From Curvibacter sp. PD_MW3 (GTDB lineage: Bacteria > Pseudomonadota > Gammaproteobacteria > Burkholderiales > Burkholderiaceae_C), in contig NSIV01000002.1 of NCBI GenBank assembly GCA_002633085.1, positions 41,602 to 105,601 of the forward strand: a DNA stretch of 64,000 nt, given 5' to 3'. A program made the position numbers and the translations under genes. The notes under the pieces were generated by a model, which ran no database searches, was not told the DNA's origin, and saw only the letters and a program-made list of their open reading frames with translations. The stretch's first letter is position 1. Every line of letters begins with the position of its first letter. Below are positions 38,457 to 47,545 of this stretch, piece after piece.

Positions 38457-39182
38457 TCAGATCTCATTGATACGTCGTCGTGCAGACTTGCCGATGTCTT
38501 GAAATAGCCTTGTTAAGACGCCGAAGATTGGAATAATTGCCGCGACGCCCAAAAATACGTAGGCGTGTAAGTGTTCGTCTGCAAAGAGGAGAAAACCCAG
38601 CCCGCCGATTGTAAAAACCACCATCCCTATAGGTAAACCAGAGGCAAAAAATGGTGGTAGGCGCGGATGAGCGTTGATCGGCGCGAAGGACGAGACATCA
38701 AGTACACGGGCATCGAGTGAATAAGTTGGTGTAGCCGATGAGAGTAGGACTTGAATAAGTACTTGATCGCCCGGATTGAGAAGAAGCGGTTGGAGAACAA
38801 CTTCAGCCTCGGATATGAGAAGTTTTGCGCCAAGGTTTGAAGGAGTCTGCGAAGCTATCTCTGCGGAGACCACTTGCCCCTCGATGAATTGGATGCGTAG
38901 AGGGCTCTGAAAGTCTGCAGGTGCAACTGCCCGGTGGCCTGAGTTCTTCAGACCAAAAACTAGCAAGTGAAGATTGCCGACAATCTTGCCATCCAACTCC
39001 ACAGTGACACGCGAGGAAAGCTCATCGGCTATTGCAAGGGGACGCCTCGACGAAAGCAAACCAAAAGCAATCTCCTTAATTTGCCGCTGCAGCCAATAGA
39101 TCCAGAAGGCCGCAGCAACACCCAGTGCTGTGAGGACCACTCCCACGAACTGCCAGACTGGATCTCGAAGTGATTCGATCAT
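38457..39182 (-). CDS. hypothetical membrane protein
   Basis: A 241-residue protein of no family I recognise. One helix lies near the N-terminus ([20 protein letters not shown], about 12-31), then a soluble stretch of about 140 residues predicted as beta-rich, then two close helices (IGMVVFTIGGLGFLLFA and AYVFLGVAAIIPIFGVLT). Local composition is visibly richer in A/T, and codons are less GC-biased, than in the neighbours, suggesting a recent arrival. It stands alone between a terminator and a 213-bp gap after tsaD in which I see no gene. Confidence 0.65.
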   Translation of the reverse strand: MIESLRDPVWQFVGVVLTALGVAAAFWIYWLQRQIKEIAFGLLSSRRPLAIADELSSRVTVELDGKIVGNLHLLVFGLKNSGHRAVAPADFQSPLRIQFIEGQVVSAEIASQTPSNLGAKLLISEAEVVLQPLLLNPGDQVLIQVLLSSATPTYSLDARVLDVSSFAPINAHPRLPPFFASGLPIGMVVFTIGGLGFLLFADEHLHAYVFLGVAAIIPIFGVLTRLFQDIGKSARRRINEI

Positions 39183-39395
39183 GCTTTGTTATGCCCAGAT
39201 TAGTCTAGACAGCAAATCCGTCTTGTTGCCAAAGTACGAGCACATCGAGTCATCTCCCTGCAAGGTGCTGTTAGTTCTCAATTTATCTCAACCCTTCGTC
39301 CGCTGGCAACTCTGGGGTAGCCACTAACAAGACCACCAAGTCCCGCACGCCGCACCCAGATTCGCGCGACACGCCGCCACGCCCACCGGCGAATC

Positions 39396-40436
39396 TCACA
39401 CCGACTGGCTGATCGCATCCAGCGGCCAGCGCGGCTTGACCTCGAAGGTGTAGGCCCGGCTAGCCTCTTGCATGCCGGCCTGCAGCCGCATGGCCGCGGC
39501 CATGGCGATCATGGCGCCGTTGTCGGTGCACAGGTGCAGCTCCGGGTAGTGCACGCGCACCTTGCGCTTGGCGCACTGGGCATTCAGTTGCTCGCGCAGA
39601 TGCCGGTTGGCGCCCACGCCGCCGGCCACCACCAGGCGCTTCATGCCGGTCTGGTCCAACGCAGCGAGCGACTTCTTCACCAGCACTTCCACGATGGCTG
39701 CTTGCGTCGAAGCGGCCAGATCAGCCTTGCGTGCTTCCAATTGCTCACCCAGGCGCTGCGCCTGCGTCAGCACCGCGGTTTTCAGACCGGCAAAGGAAAA
39801 GTCCAGGTTGCCGCTGTGCAGCAGCGGGCGCGGTAGCTTGAAGGCCGTGCCATCACCCTGCTCCGCCAGCCGGGACAAGGCTGGCCCGCCGGGGTAACCC
39901 AGGCCCATAAGCTTGGCCGACTTGTCGAAGGCCTCGCCGGCGGCGTCGTCAATCGTCTCGCCCAGAATGTCGTAGCGCCCGACGCCGTCCACCCGCATCA
40001 ACTGGGTGTGGCCGCCGGAGACCAGCAACGCGACAAAGGGAAATTCGGGCGGGTCGGCACTGAGGAACGGCGACAGCAGGTGCCCTTCCAGATGGTGCAC
40101 GCCCAGCACCGGCTTGCCCAGGGCCGCACCGAGCGCGCAGGCCACGCCGGCGCCTACCAGCAGTGCACCGGCGAGACCCGGGCCGCGCGTGTAGGCCACA
40201 ACGTCAACGTCTTGCAGTGACTTGCCCGCCTCTTGCATGACCTGCGTGGTCAGCGGCAGCACGCGGCGGATGTGGTCGCGACTGGCCAGTTCGGGCACCA
40301 CACCGCCATAGGCCTGGTGCATTTCGATCTGGCTGTACAGGGCATGCGAGAGCAGCGTGGGTACCGGAGCACCACTGGACTGGACCAGGGCGACGCCGGT
40401 TTCGTCGCAGGAGGACTCGATCCCCAGAATCAACAT
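39396..40436 (-). CDS. tsaD: tRNA N6-adenosine threonylcarbamoyltransferase
   Basis: A 346-residue Kae1/TsaD ATPase-fold protein that, with TsaB and TsaE, makes t6A37 in tRNAs reading ANN codons. Motifs: N-terminal [12 protein letters not shown], metal-site [31 protein letters not shown] and DNGAMIA. A GTG four codons upstream is possible; [12 protein letters not shown] is the family start. Confidence 0.96.
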   Translation of the reverse strand: MLILGIESSCDETGVALVQSSGAPVPTLLSHALYSQIEMHQAYGGVVPELASRDHIRRVLPLTTQVMQEAGKSLQDVDVVAYTRGPGLAGALLVGAGVACALGAALGKPVLGVHHLEGHLLSPFLSADPPEFPFVALLVSGGHTQLMRVDGVGRYDILGETIDDAAGEAFDKSAKLMGLGYPGGPALSRLAEQGDGTAFKLPRPLLHSGNLDFSFAGLKTAVLTQAQRLGEQLEARKADLAASTQAAIVEVLVKKSLAALDQTGMKRLVVAGGVGANRHLREQLNAQCAKRKVRVHYPELHLCTDNGAMIAMAAAMRLQAGMQEASRAYTFEVKPRWPLDAISQSV

Positions 40437-40459
40437 TGTTTCTTGCACGCGTACGCCAT

Positions 40460-41509
40460 TCAGTTCCCGGATGGGAATTTAAGTTTGTAGATCAAGGCTG
40501 CATTGTCGCTGGCCACGCGGCGCGCGAGATCCGGCGGCAGTTGATCGACCAATCCGCGCAGATTGTCCAACCCCTGGCTGCTTGCGCCGCGCGCCACCCG
40601 CTCGCCGGCGGCGTAGAAGGCGTCGCTGCCCAACATGAAGCGGTCCGGGAACTCACGTATCAGCAGCAACCATTCGTCCTTGAGCCGCCCGTCTTCGTCC
40701 AGGGCCATGGGGTGCATGGGGCCGCCACGGTTGAGGCGAAAGCTCATGTAGAGGTTGGGGTGGGCCTGCAGCATCTCGCGCACCACCGCCGGCCCGCGTG
40801 TCAGCAACGGCTCGAAGCCGACATGGGCCCAGACGAACTTCGCCTTGGGGTTGTGCGACAGCAGCGCCTCGAAGGCGGCCCGGTTGCCCGTCAGTTGCGC
40901 CGGATTGGGTGGGCTGTGGCTCATGAGGTTGGGCGGCAACGGCATATCCTGCGGCACCATGTCGGAATGCATGTCGATCGGAACATCGTGCTCGGCCGCG
41001 ATGTCGGCCAGCAGCATGAGCAAAGGGTGGTCGGCCGGCACGTTCTCATAGGCGTGGCCCGGCCCCATGGCTGGCAGCGACAAGTGCTGGATGAACATCT
41101 CGCCAAAGCCCACCGCGCCCAGTGCCAGGATGCGTTCGGCCCGTTGGCGGAACTCGCTGCGCCGCTCATCGTTCACCGTATCGGCCGGCACGGCATTGAT
41201 CATGATGGTGAGCGAACCACCACCACCCAGTACGGCAAAACGGCCGGGCGCGTCCTTGACGGTCGGCATCAGTTCCTCGACGTCCTGGTTGCGCTTGGCG
41301 ACAAAGCTGTCACGCGGCGGCGACATCAGCAAGGACATGCGAATGTTACGACGGTCCATTTCGGCCAAGGCGGTCTTGCGCGAGCCGTCGAGATCCATGT
41401 ACGGCACCGACTCGAAGTGCATATGGGTATCGATCATGGGCAGGGGTTCAGCCTGCGCCACCGTGACACTGAACAACAGAACCAGGAACCTCAGCATCCT
41501 ATTTCGCAT
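40460..41509 (-). CDS. exported amidohydrolase-family metal-dependent hydrolase
   Basis: A 349-residue protein with a signal peptide ([15 protein letters not shown]). The mature part begins with the metal-binding H-x-H in [11 protein letters not shown] and continues as an amidohydrolase-2-type TIM barrel ([35 protein letters not shown] with the late Asp). An AAGGAG site precedes the ATG. The substrate is unknown. It lies 63 bp behind the SDR gene of the riboswitch operon and could be its last member, or independent. Confidence 0.78.
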   Translation of the reverse strand: MRNRMLRFLVLLFSVTVAQAEPLPMIDTHMHFESVPYMDLDGSRKTALAEMDRRNIRMSLLMSPPRDSFVAKRNQDVEELMPTVKDAPGRFAVLGGGGSLTIMINAVPADTVNDERRSEFRQRAERILALGAVGFGEMFIQHLSLPAMGPGHAYENVPADHPLLMLLADIAAEHDVPIDMHSDMVPQDMPLPPNLMSHSPPNPAQLTGNRAAFEALLSHNPKAKFVWAHVGFEPLLTRGPAVVREMLQAHPNLYMSFRLNRGGPMHPMALDEDGRLKDEWLLLIREFPDRFMLGSDAFYAAGERVARGASSQGLDNLRGLVDQLPPDLARRVASDNAALIYKLKFPSGN

Positions 41510-41572
41510 CAGGCTGACTCCTTCAGAGGGACGGCGTTGCGCCGGGATCGATTATGCGCAACGCCACGGCGC

Positions 41573-42340
41573 TCACTGCATCACCAGCCCGCCGTCCACA
41601 TAAAGCACCTGCCCGGTCATGAAGCGGCTCCAGTCGGAGGCGAGGAACAACACCGGCCCGGCCACGTCGGCCGGGTTGGCAATGCGGCGCAGCGGCGTCT
41701 GCGCCACGATCGCCTCTTTCACGTCCTCTTTGGTCGCACGGCTGGCATCGGTCGGATAGACCAGGCCCGGCGCCACGCAGTTGACGCGGATGCCCAAAGG
41801 CCCGAGCTCGGCCGCCAGGTTGCGACTGAAGCCCACCAGCGCCGACTTGGCGGTACTGTAGTCGTGGTACGGCACCACCGGCCGCGCCACCAGGTCGCTC
41901 GCCAAGTTGACGATGCAACCTTGCGCGCGCTGGCGCAGGTGCGGCAGCACAGCCTGACAGACGTTGTAGGTGGCGTGCACGGCGCCGTCGAACTGGGTCT
42001 GGTAGTCGGCCCAGGGCGTTTCCCAGAAACGCTTGCGCTGCTCAGGGTCGAAGCGGTAAGGCGCGAAGGCGTTGTTCACCAGCACGTCAATGCGCCCCAC
42101 TTCGGCCAGCACCTGCGTCACCATGGCTTGCACTTGCGCCGGGTCATTGACGTCGGCACGGAGGGCCCAGGCGTCGCCGCCCAACGCTTTGCAGCGCGCA
42201 ACCACCTCTTCAGCCGCAGCCTCGTTGCGCAGGTAGTTGACGACCACAAAGCCGCCTTCGGCCGCAAAGGCCTGCGCGATGGCCGCGCCGATGCCGCGGC
42301 TGGCACCGGTGACGAGGATGACCTTGCCTGCGAAGTTCAT
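41573..42340 (-). CDS. SDR-family oxidoreductase
   Basis: A 255-residue classical short-chain dehydrogenase: cofactor motif TGASRGIGAAIA, NNAFAP in place of NNAG, and the catalytic Ser/Tyr/Lys set with YHDYSTAKSALVGFSR. It resembles 3-oxoacyl-ACP-reductase-like enzymes and could use NADPH. It starts 18 bp after the binding-protein gene, so it is in the same operon. In this context reduction of the aldehyde made by the LuxC-like enzyme to an alcohol is my inference. Confidence 0.85.
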   Translation of the reverse strand: MNFAGKVILVTGASRGIGAAIAQAFAAEGGFVVVNYLRNEAAAEEVVARCKALGGDAWALRADVNDPAQVQAMVTQVLAEVGRIDVLVNNAFAPYRFDPEQRKRFWETPWADYQTQFDGAVHATYNVCQAVLPHLRQRAQGCIVNLASDLVARPVVPYHDYSTAKSALVGFSRNLAAELGPLGIRVNCVAPGLVYPTDASRATKEDVKEAIVAQTPLRRIANPADVAGPVLFLASDWSRFMTGQVLYVDGGLVMQ

Positions 42341-42358
42341 GGCGCGCGCTCCAGTTGT

Positions 42359-43351
42359 TTATTTGCCCGGCAGCAGGTCGGGGCTCACCACCTCGGCCAT
42401 CTTCAGCTCGCGCTGGATCAGGCCGATCTTCTTCCAGGCCTCGGCGCCCTTCTGCAGCATCTGCACGTCGATGGCGCCCAGGCCTTGTTTTTGCGTCAGC
42501 GGCGAGACACTGGAGGCGTTGCGCAGCTTGATCACCTCCAGGTTGACCGCTTCGTTCTGCCCGTTGATAGCACGCTTGACCGCCAACGCGGCGGCTTCCT
42601 GCGGCTGGGCGATCATCCACAACATGCTGTCGCGGTACGCCGCCAGGAAGCGCTTGAGCACATCCTTCTTCTGCTGGTACGTGTCTTCCCGCACGACGAA
42701 GATGTCGCTGGAAACGTTGAGCGAGTTGCGCACTTCCATCACGTTCACGTCACCCACGCCCTTGGCGCGCGCCACCAGCAGGCCGGTGTCGGTGGCCGCC
42801 GTTGCATCCACCTGGCCCTGCATCAGCGGCGCGAAGTTCAGCAGACCGGTAACGACGATGGTCACATCCTTGTCGGACAAGCCGGCCTGGTTCAGCAGCA
42901 GTTGCAGATTGGTCAGCGTGCCGCTGGACAGGCTGTAGACGCCGATCTTCTTGCCTTTCAGGTCGGCCGGTTTCGTGATGCCGCTGCTCTTGAGCGCTAC
43001 CACGTTGAAAATGTTCTGCGGGTAAATGTCGTAGATGACGCGCAGCTTCTCGCCCTTGTCCAGCGCAGCGTAGAGCGAACCGGGGTCGGTGAAAGCCACG
43101 TCGCCCTGGCCGCTGAGCAGGTTGCGGATGGCGTCGCCGCCGCCGTTGCCGGGCATGTAGACCAGATCAATCCCCTTGGCGCGGAAAAACCCCTTGTCGG
43201 GCTCGACCAGGATGTTGGTGATCTCGGAGATCGGGCCACCCCAGCCGGCAATCGTCACTTTGTCCAGTTTCGCTTGCGCCCATGTGCCGCCGGCACACAA
43301 GCCCGTCAGGGTAAGCGCCGCCAGGGTGCGCAGGGTGGTACGTTTCATCAT
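42359..43351 (-). CDS. NitT/TauT-family (NMT1/ThiY-like) substrate-binding protein
   Basis: A 330-residue periplasmic protein with a signal peptide (TLRTLAALTLTGLCAGGTWA). The mature part has the NMT1/THI5-like fold: KVTIAGWGGPISEITNILVE, NLLSGQGDVAFTDPGSLYAA, LKGKKIGVYSLSSGTLTNLQ. Family members bind nitrate, sulfonates or thiamine pyrimidines; the TPP riboswitch upstream favours a thiamine-related ligand. A GAGG ribosome site supports the ATG at 43351; an ATG at 43363 overlaps the permease stop. The open frame continues upstream to 44224 but only as an antisense-free shadow of the permease region. Confidence 0.85.
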   Translation of the reverse strand: MMKRTTLRTLAALTLTGLCAGGTWAQAKLDKVTIAGWGGPISEITNILVEPDKGFFRAKGIDLVYMPGNGGGDAIRNLLSGQGDVAFTDPGSLYAALDKGEKLRVIYDIYPQNIFNVVALKSSGITKPADLKGKKIGVYSLSSGTLTNLQLLLNQAGLSDKDVTIVVTGLLNFAPLMQGQVDATAATDTGLLVARAKGVGDVNVMEVRNSLNVSSDIFVVREDTYQQKKDVLKRFLAAYRDSMLWMIAQPQEAAALAVKRAINGQNEAVNLEVIKLRNASSVSPLTQKQGLGAIDVQMLQKGAEAWKKIGLIQRELKMAEVVSPDLLPGK

Positions 43352-43362
43352 CGTTGTCCTCA

Positions 43363-44121
43363 TCAGTCGGGAAGTTGAGAATAGGGTCGCAACAGCGCAC
43401 GCTCGATCCACAGCGCGAGTTCGTACAGCAGCAGGCCGAGCGCGGTGATGACCAGCAGCACGGCAAACATCAGCGGCGTGTCCATCGAGCCCTGGGCGGC
43501 AATGATCAGCGCGCCCAGCCCCTTGCTGGCGCCGACGAACTCGCCCACCACGGCCCCGACCAGCGCCAGCACCACGGCCACGCGCAGGCCGGCCAGAATG
43601 GCCGGCAAGCCGGCCGGCACCTTCAGGCGCCACAAAGTCTGCCAACGCGTGGCGCCCAGCATGCGGAACAGCTCTAGGCGTGCGGCGTCCACCTGCGCGA
43701 TGCCGGTCAGCGTGTTCTCCAGCAGCGGGAAAAAACAGATCAGCGCCGTGATCACCACCGTAGGCGTGGTGCCGAAACCGAACCAGACGATGAACAGCGG
43801 CACCAGTGCGAGCTTCGGCACCACCTGGCTGGTGACGACATAGGGCATGAGCACACGGCGCAGCGCGGCCGATTCGCCCAGCAGCAGACCGCCGGCAAAA
43901 CCCAGCATCACACCCAACGCCAGGCCCAGCCCCAGCTCCAGCGTGGTTTGTGCGAGGTGCGGCCAGAGGTAGCCGGTGCTGAAGGCGCGCCAGAGCGCGG
44001 CACCAATCACACTGGGCGCCGGCAGCACCAGAGGTGAGAACTTGAAAACACCCACCGCCCACTCCCAGCCCAGCAACAGGACGAGAAGCAAGACCAGGGC
44101 GAAGAGGCGCGGATATTTCAT
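43363..44121 (-). CDS. NitT/TauT-family ABC transporter permease
   Basis: A 252-residue inner-membrane permease with about six helices and the BPD signature region (RMLGATRWQTLWRLKVPAGL). A helix at the start (LFALVLLLVLLLGWEWAVG) fixes the ATG at 44121, which overlaps the ATPase stop by 4 bp. It forms an importer with the neighbouring ATPase and binding protein. Confidence 0.88.
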   Translation of the reverse strand: MKYPRLFALVLLLVLLLGWEWAVGVFKFSPLVLPAPSVIGAALWRAFSTGYLWPHLAQTTLELGLGLALGVMLGFAGGLLLGESAALRRVLMPYVVTSQVVPKLALVPLFIVWFGFGTTPTVVITALICFFPLLENTLTGIAQVDAARLELFRMLGATRWQTLWRLKVPAGLPAILAGLRVAVVLALVGAVVGEFVGASKGLGALIIAAQGSMDTPLMFAVLLVITALGLLLYELALWIERALLRPYSQLPD

Positions 44122-44867
44122 CGCCCATCCTCCTGGTCCATGGCCTGCCGCAGCTCGGCGCAGATGGCGTTGAAGGCGGCGCTGTAGCGCACGTCCTGCG
44201 TGCGCGAGCGCGGCAGTTCGACACGGATGTCGTGCCGGATGCGCCCGCCCTCCATCACCGCCACCCGGTCGGCCAGGTACACCGCCTCGGCGATGTCGTG
44301 CGTGACGAAAAAAACCGAGGTGCCGCGCGCGCGGCACATGGCCTGCAGCTCGTCCTGCAGTTCCTCGCGCGTGATGGCATCGAGCGCGGCAAAAGGTTCG
44401 TCCATCAGCAAAATGGCCGGCTCCAGCACCAGCGCGCGTGCAATCGCCACGCGGCTTTGCTGGCCGCCCGACAGCTGGCGCGGGTAATGGCTGGAATGAG
44501 ACGCCAGCCCCATCTGCGTCAACAGTTGCTCAGCGCGCGCCACGTCCTGTGCGGTGGGCTGGCGCTGCAAGGTCACGGGCAGCAGCACGTTGTCCAGCAC
44601 GGTCAGCCAGTCCAGCAGCGTGGGCGCCTGGAACACGAAGCCGGTGCCCGGCCCAGGCTGGCGCACCACCTGCCCTTGCAGGCTGACGCGGCCCTCGTCC
44701 GGCTGCAGCAGGCCGGCGGCGAGTTTGAGCAGCGTGGTCTTGCCGCAGCCGCTGCGCCCCACCAGGCAGTGGAACTCGCCCTGGGCGATGTCCCAGTCCA
44801 CACGCTGCACCACCGGCGGCCAGCCGGGGTAGGTGTAGCTCACGCCTTGCATGTCGAGGAAGGCCAT
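44118..44867 (-). CDS. NitT/TauT-family ABC transporter ATPase
   Basis: A 249-residue ATPase with Walker A GRSGCGKTT, Q-loop FVFQAPTLLDWLTV, signature LSGGQQSRVAIARAL, Walker B ILLMDEPFAALD and H-loop FVTHD. The ATG at 44867 lies six bases after the luxC-like stop; the upstream open frame is not part of the gene. It powers import with the adjacent permease. Confidence 0.9.
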   Translation of the reverse strand: MAFLDMQGVSYTYPGWPPVVQRVDWDIAQGEFHCLVGRSGCGKTTLLKLAAGLLQPDEGRVSLQGQVVRQPGPGTGFVFQAPTLLDWLTVLDNVLLPVTLQRQPTAQDVARAEQLLTQMGLASHSSHYPRQLSGGQQSRVAIARALVLEPAILLMDEPFAALDAITREELQDELQAMCRARGTSVFFVTHDIAEAVYLADRVAVMEGGRIRHDIRVELPRSRTQDVRYSAAFNAICAELRQAMDQEDGR

Positions 44868-44872
44868 GGCGT

Positions 44873-46330
44873 TCAATCCCGATACGGCGCGTAGGCCTCG
44901 GCCGCGTTCTCGGCCGACTGCTCCAGCTCGACCATGCGCACCAGGTCCAGCAGGCTGAAGCGCCCATCGTGGTGCCAGCCGGCCTCGGGCGCGGTCATGG
45001 CGCCCAGGGCGCAGATGCGGGTGGCGCCAGCCTGCCCCAGTGCTTCGGCCAGGGCGTACAACTCGTGCGGTGCGGCGGCCAGCCCCACCGTCTGCAGAAT
45101 TTCGCGTTGCGCGGCGACCAGCGGCATGGCATCGTCCAGCCGGTCCACTGCCTGCACCTGCACCGTGCGGTTCAGGGCACAGGGCTGCAGTGCATTCGCC
45201 GCCTCCGCATAGGCCACGCACCACGGTGCCGTGGCATCGCCGATGAGTTCCACGCCCACTTGCGCAAAGCCCTTGAGTTCCTGCCGCTCACGCCAGCCAG
45301 CCACACTGGCGGCCTCTTCCAATGACAGCGTACGACGCGTGAACTTGTGCTGCAGCGTGGCCAGTTCACCCGCCAGCGCCTGCGCGAACTCGCGCGGCGT
45401 CACGCGGCCACCGCGCGCGACATAAAACACATGCGGCGAATAACAGCCTTGCTGCTCGTAGCGCACCACGTCGAGTGCCGCCTGGCGCGCTGCCGCCTGG
45501 GCATGTTGGGCGTCAAGCACCGCGCTGGACACCAGCCCCAGGCTGAGCTTGTGGCCGTGCGGCAGGAAGCGCGTGCCGATCGGTACCTGCTGGCGCAACT
45601 GGCTCAGCGTGTCGTTGCCGCCATAAGCCAGCACCGTGTCGGCTTCGCCAAACAAGGTTTTTTCGCTCACCGTATCGCCACCCTTGAACCAGAGCACGGC
45701 CAGGCAATCGGCCAGTTGCGGCTCGACCTCGGCCAGCAGGCGTGCGAACAGCGCGGCGAACATCGGCTCGGCGCTGGCCACCTTGCCGATGCTCGGCGCC
45801 TTGACCAGCAGGCCACAGACCAGGCTCCACAGCGGCAGGCCCGGCACGTTACCGGCCCAGACGTGCACCAGCAATTCCGGCCCCAACGCCCGTGCCATGC
45901 CGCCTTTGGGACGTGGCTGAAATTCGTCGAGCAGCTTGGGGTTGGTGAAGTCTTCCGCCACGAAGCGCTGCAGCTGCGGCGCGCGGAAGGTCTTGAGGTA
46001 AGCATTCAGGCCCAGGCGCACCATCTCGGCATCGAAGCCGCTCACCAGGGGCAGCAGGCGCTCGGCCTCGATGCGGTAGGGGTCGCTGGCATCCAGCAGG
46101 CGTGTCACGGCGCGGTCGATGGCGGCGATGATCTGCGACACCGGCATGCGCTTGAGCTGCTGGCGACCAGCCTCGCGCACATGCGCGGCCAGGGCCGTCA
46201 GTTGCGCCGGCGTCAGCTGCGGCACAGAAACCTCGACCTGCTCCGCGCCTGCACCGAAGCGCAGCGTCTGCCATTGCACCTGCTCGGCCGGCAAGCTTGG
46301 CAGGTAAGCCGCGACGGTTTTCATCGTCAT
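44873..46330 (-). CDS. luxC: LuxC-family acyl reductase
   Basis: A 485-residue member of the LuxC acyl-CoA reductase family (PF05893), an aldehyde-dehydrogenase-like enzyme that reduces an acyl thioester to an aldehyde with NADPH. The acyl-accepting cysteine is Cys296 in EQQGCYSPHVFYV; a VHVWAGNVPGLPLWSL segment near 155-170 belongs to the cofactor domain. Its ATG overlaps the luxE-like stop by 4 bp. No luciferase luxAB genes are in the window, so the role here is not light production. The symbol denotes family only. Confidence 0.85.
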   Translation of the reverse strand: MTMKTVAAYLPSLPAEQVQWQTLRFGAGAEQVEVSVPQLTPAQLTALAAHVREAGRQQLKRMPVSQIIAAIDRAVTRLLDASDPYRIEAERLLPLVSGFDAEMVRLGLNAYLKTFRAPQLQRFVAEDFTNPKLLDEFQPRPKGGMARALGPELLVHVWAGNVPGLPLWSLVCGLLVKAPSIGKVASAEPMFAALFARLLAEVEPQLADCLAVLWFKGGDTVSEKTLFGEADTVLAYGGNDTLSQLRQQVPIGTRFLPHGHKLSLGLVSSAVLDAQHAQAAARQAALDVVRYEQQGCYSPHVFYVARGGRVTPREFAQALAGELATLQHKFTRRTLSLEEAASVAGWRERQELKGFAQVGVELIGDATAPWCVAYAEAANALQPCALNRTVQVQAVDRLDDAMPLVAAQREILQTVGLAAAPHELYALAEALGQAGATRICALGAMTAPEAGWHHDGRFSLLDLVRMVELEQSAENAAEAYAPYRD

Positions 46331-47457
46331 GCCGCGGCTCCGCTCTGCGCCGCCCGCAGGAAATCATCCACCGCAATCGAGCAGCCCTTGGCCTGCGCGC
46401 CCTGGGCGCGGCCCAGCAGCAGGAAGCCACCGTCCACGGCCACGCCGACGTCTTCGGTCAGGATGGTGGTCACCGAGTTGAAATTGCCCAGGTCGCAATG
46501 GGCCAGGATGCCGCGCTCGCCGAAGGGGACCTCCTGCCCGCTCAAGGGATCGAGCAGGCGCGAGCGGATCCAGTGCGGGCCGGACTTGACGGCGGGCAGC
46601 ACGGCATTGCCATCGTCGTAGAACTGGGTGCTGAGCTCGGTCATGCCGTACATGTTGATGCACTGGCTGCGCGACACGCCGAAGGTGGCCGAAAGCTGGA
46701 CGTAGAACGTATCCATGTCCATCTCGCGCGACTGGCCCTTGAAACCACCGGTGTCGAGCAGCCGGCTACCCGCCGGCAACTGGAATTGCAGGCCTGCCGC
46801 CTGCAGCGCATCCATCAGGTGCACAAAGCTGTAGCTGGCACCGAGCAGGGCGATGGGCTCGCCGCTGCGCTGCACCTGCGTCAGCGTCTCGCACAGGTCC
46901 TCAAGCTGCAGACCATCCTGCTCCATGAAGTAGCGACTCTCGGGCGTGCCGAACTCGCGCAGGGCGAGCGCTAGATAGTGCGCCAGCGAGGAGTTGGGCA
47001 TGAGTTGTTCATCGGGGAAGAGGATGCCCATGCGCAGCCTGTCCCGGCCGGCCATGAAGCGCTGACGGAAATTGAGCGTCATGGAACGGTCGTACACCGC
47101 GAGATGCGGATGGTAGTGCCGGCCTTTCACTTCACCGCGCGTGGTGCCGCTGGTCATGAAGACGCGCGCGCAGTCCTGCGGCGGCACGCAGCTCAGCGAG
47201 AGGTCCTTGAAGGCGTTGATCGGCACAGCCGGAATGTCGGACCAGCTTTTCACGGTACGCGGCGTGCGGCCACGCTGCTGGCAATACCGCTGCAGGGCGG
47301 CATTGTGCTGAAACTGGTGGGTGAACAGCCTCAGGGCGAATGCGTTGAAGGCGTCGTCGGTCGAACCGGGTTGCGCCATGAAAGCCAACAGATCGGCTAC
47401 CAATGCGTCATCCAGACCGCTGGCCTTGGCTTGTCTCGCTGTGGAGGTGTCGTTCAC
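46327..47457 (-). CDS. luxE: LuxE-family acyl-protein synthetase
   Basis: A 376-residue member of the LuxE family (PF04443), which activates a carboxylic acid with ATP and carries it on a cysteine before transfer to LuxC. VFMTSGTTRGEV is the adenylate-forming loop, and INMYGMTEL the second nucleotide motif. Cys359, near the C-terminus (AKGCSIAVDDFL), is where known LuxE enzymes hold the acyl group, so catalysis looks intact. The start is GTG with an AGAAGG site seven bases before. It is the first gene after a TPP riboswitch. Confidence 0.85.
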   Translation of the reverse strand: MNDTSTARQAKASGLDDALVADLLAFMAQPGSTDDAFNAFALRLFTHQFQHNAALQRYCQQRGRTPRTVKSWSDIPAVPINAFKDLSLSCVPPQDCARVFMTSGTTRGEVKGRHYHPHLAVYDRSMTLNFRQRFMAGRDRLRMGILFPDEQLMPNSSLAHYLALALREFGTPESRYFMEQDGLQLEDLCETLTQVQRSGEPIALLGASYSFVHLMDALQAAGLQFQLPAGSRLLDTGGFKGQSREMDMDTFYVQLSATFGVSRSQCINMYGMTELSTQFYDDGNAVLPAVKSGPHWIRSRLLDPLSGQEVPFGERGILAHCDLGNFNSVTTILTEDVGVAVDGGFLLLGRAQGAQAKGCSIAVDDFLRAAQSGAAA

Positions 47458-47480
47458 GTTCGCCCTTCTTCCGGTAATGT

Positions 47481-47498
47481 GCCTGGCCGAGGCCAGGC
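47481..47498 (-). promoter_or_regulatory. hairpin between riboswitch and luxE ribosome site
   Basis: GCCTGGCC and GGCCAGGC form a tight stem ending 23 bases before the GTG start. No T-run follows, so it is not an intrinsic terminator; it may take part in the riboswitch's expression platform by limiting access to the ribosome site. Confidence 0.4.
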
Positions 47499-47545
47499 GG
47501 GGGTGCTCCGAAAGGGGTGGCAGGGCGGGACGCGCGTTCCTGACA

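Noticed and set aside
39130..39327. A 65-codon plus-strand frame in the gap before tsaD
   Set aside because: It overlaps the start of the orphan membrane protein, has no ribosome site and no recognisable sequence.
40436..43378. A 980-codon open frame on the plus strand
   Set aside because: It lies antisense to the amidohydrolase, SDR and binding-protein genes, all of which have clear families. Its composition (His-, Gln- and Arg-rich) is that of a high-GC shadow frame.
43364..44224. Upstream extension of the NMT1-like binding protein frame
   Set aside because: The extra 290 residues overlap the permease gene in another frame and resemble nothing, while a signal peptide begins at 43351.
44868..45224. 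Upstream extension of the importer ATPase frame
   Set aside because: It overlaps luxC out of frame; a normal ATPase start is found at 44867.
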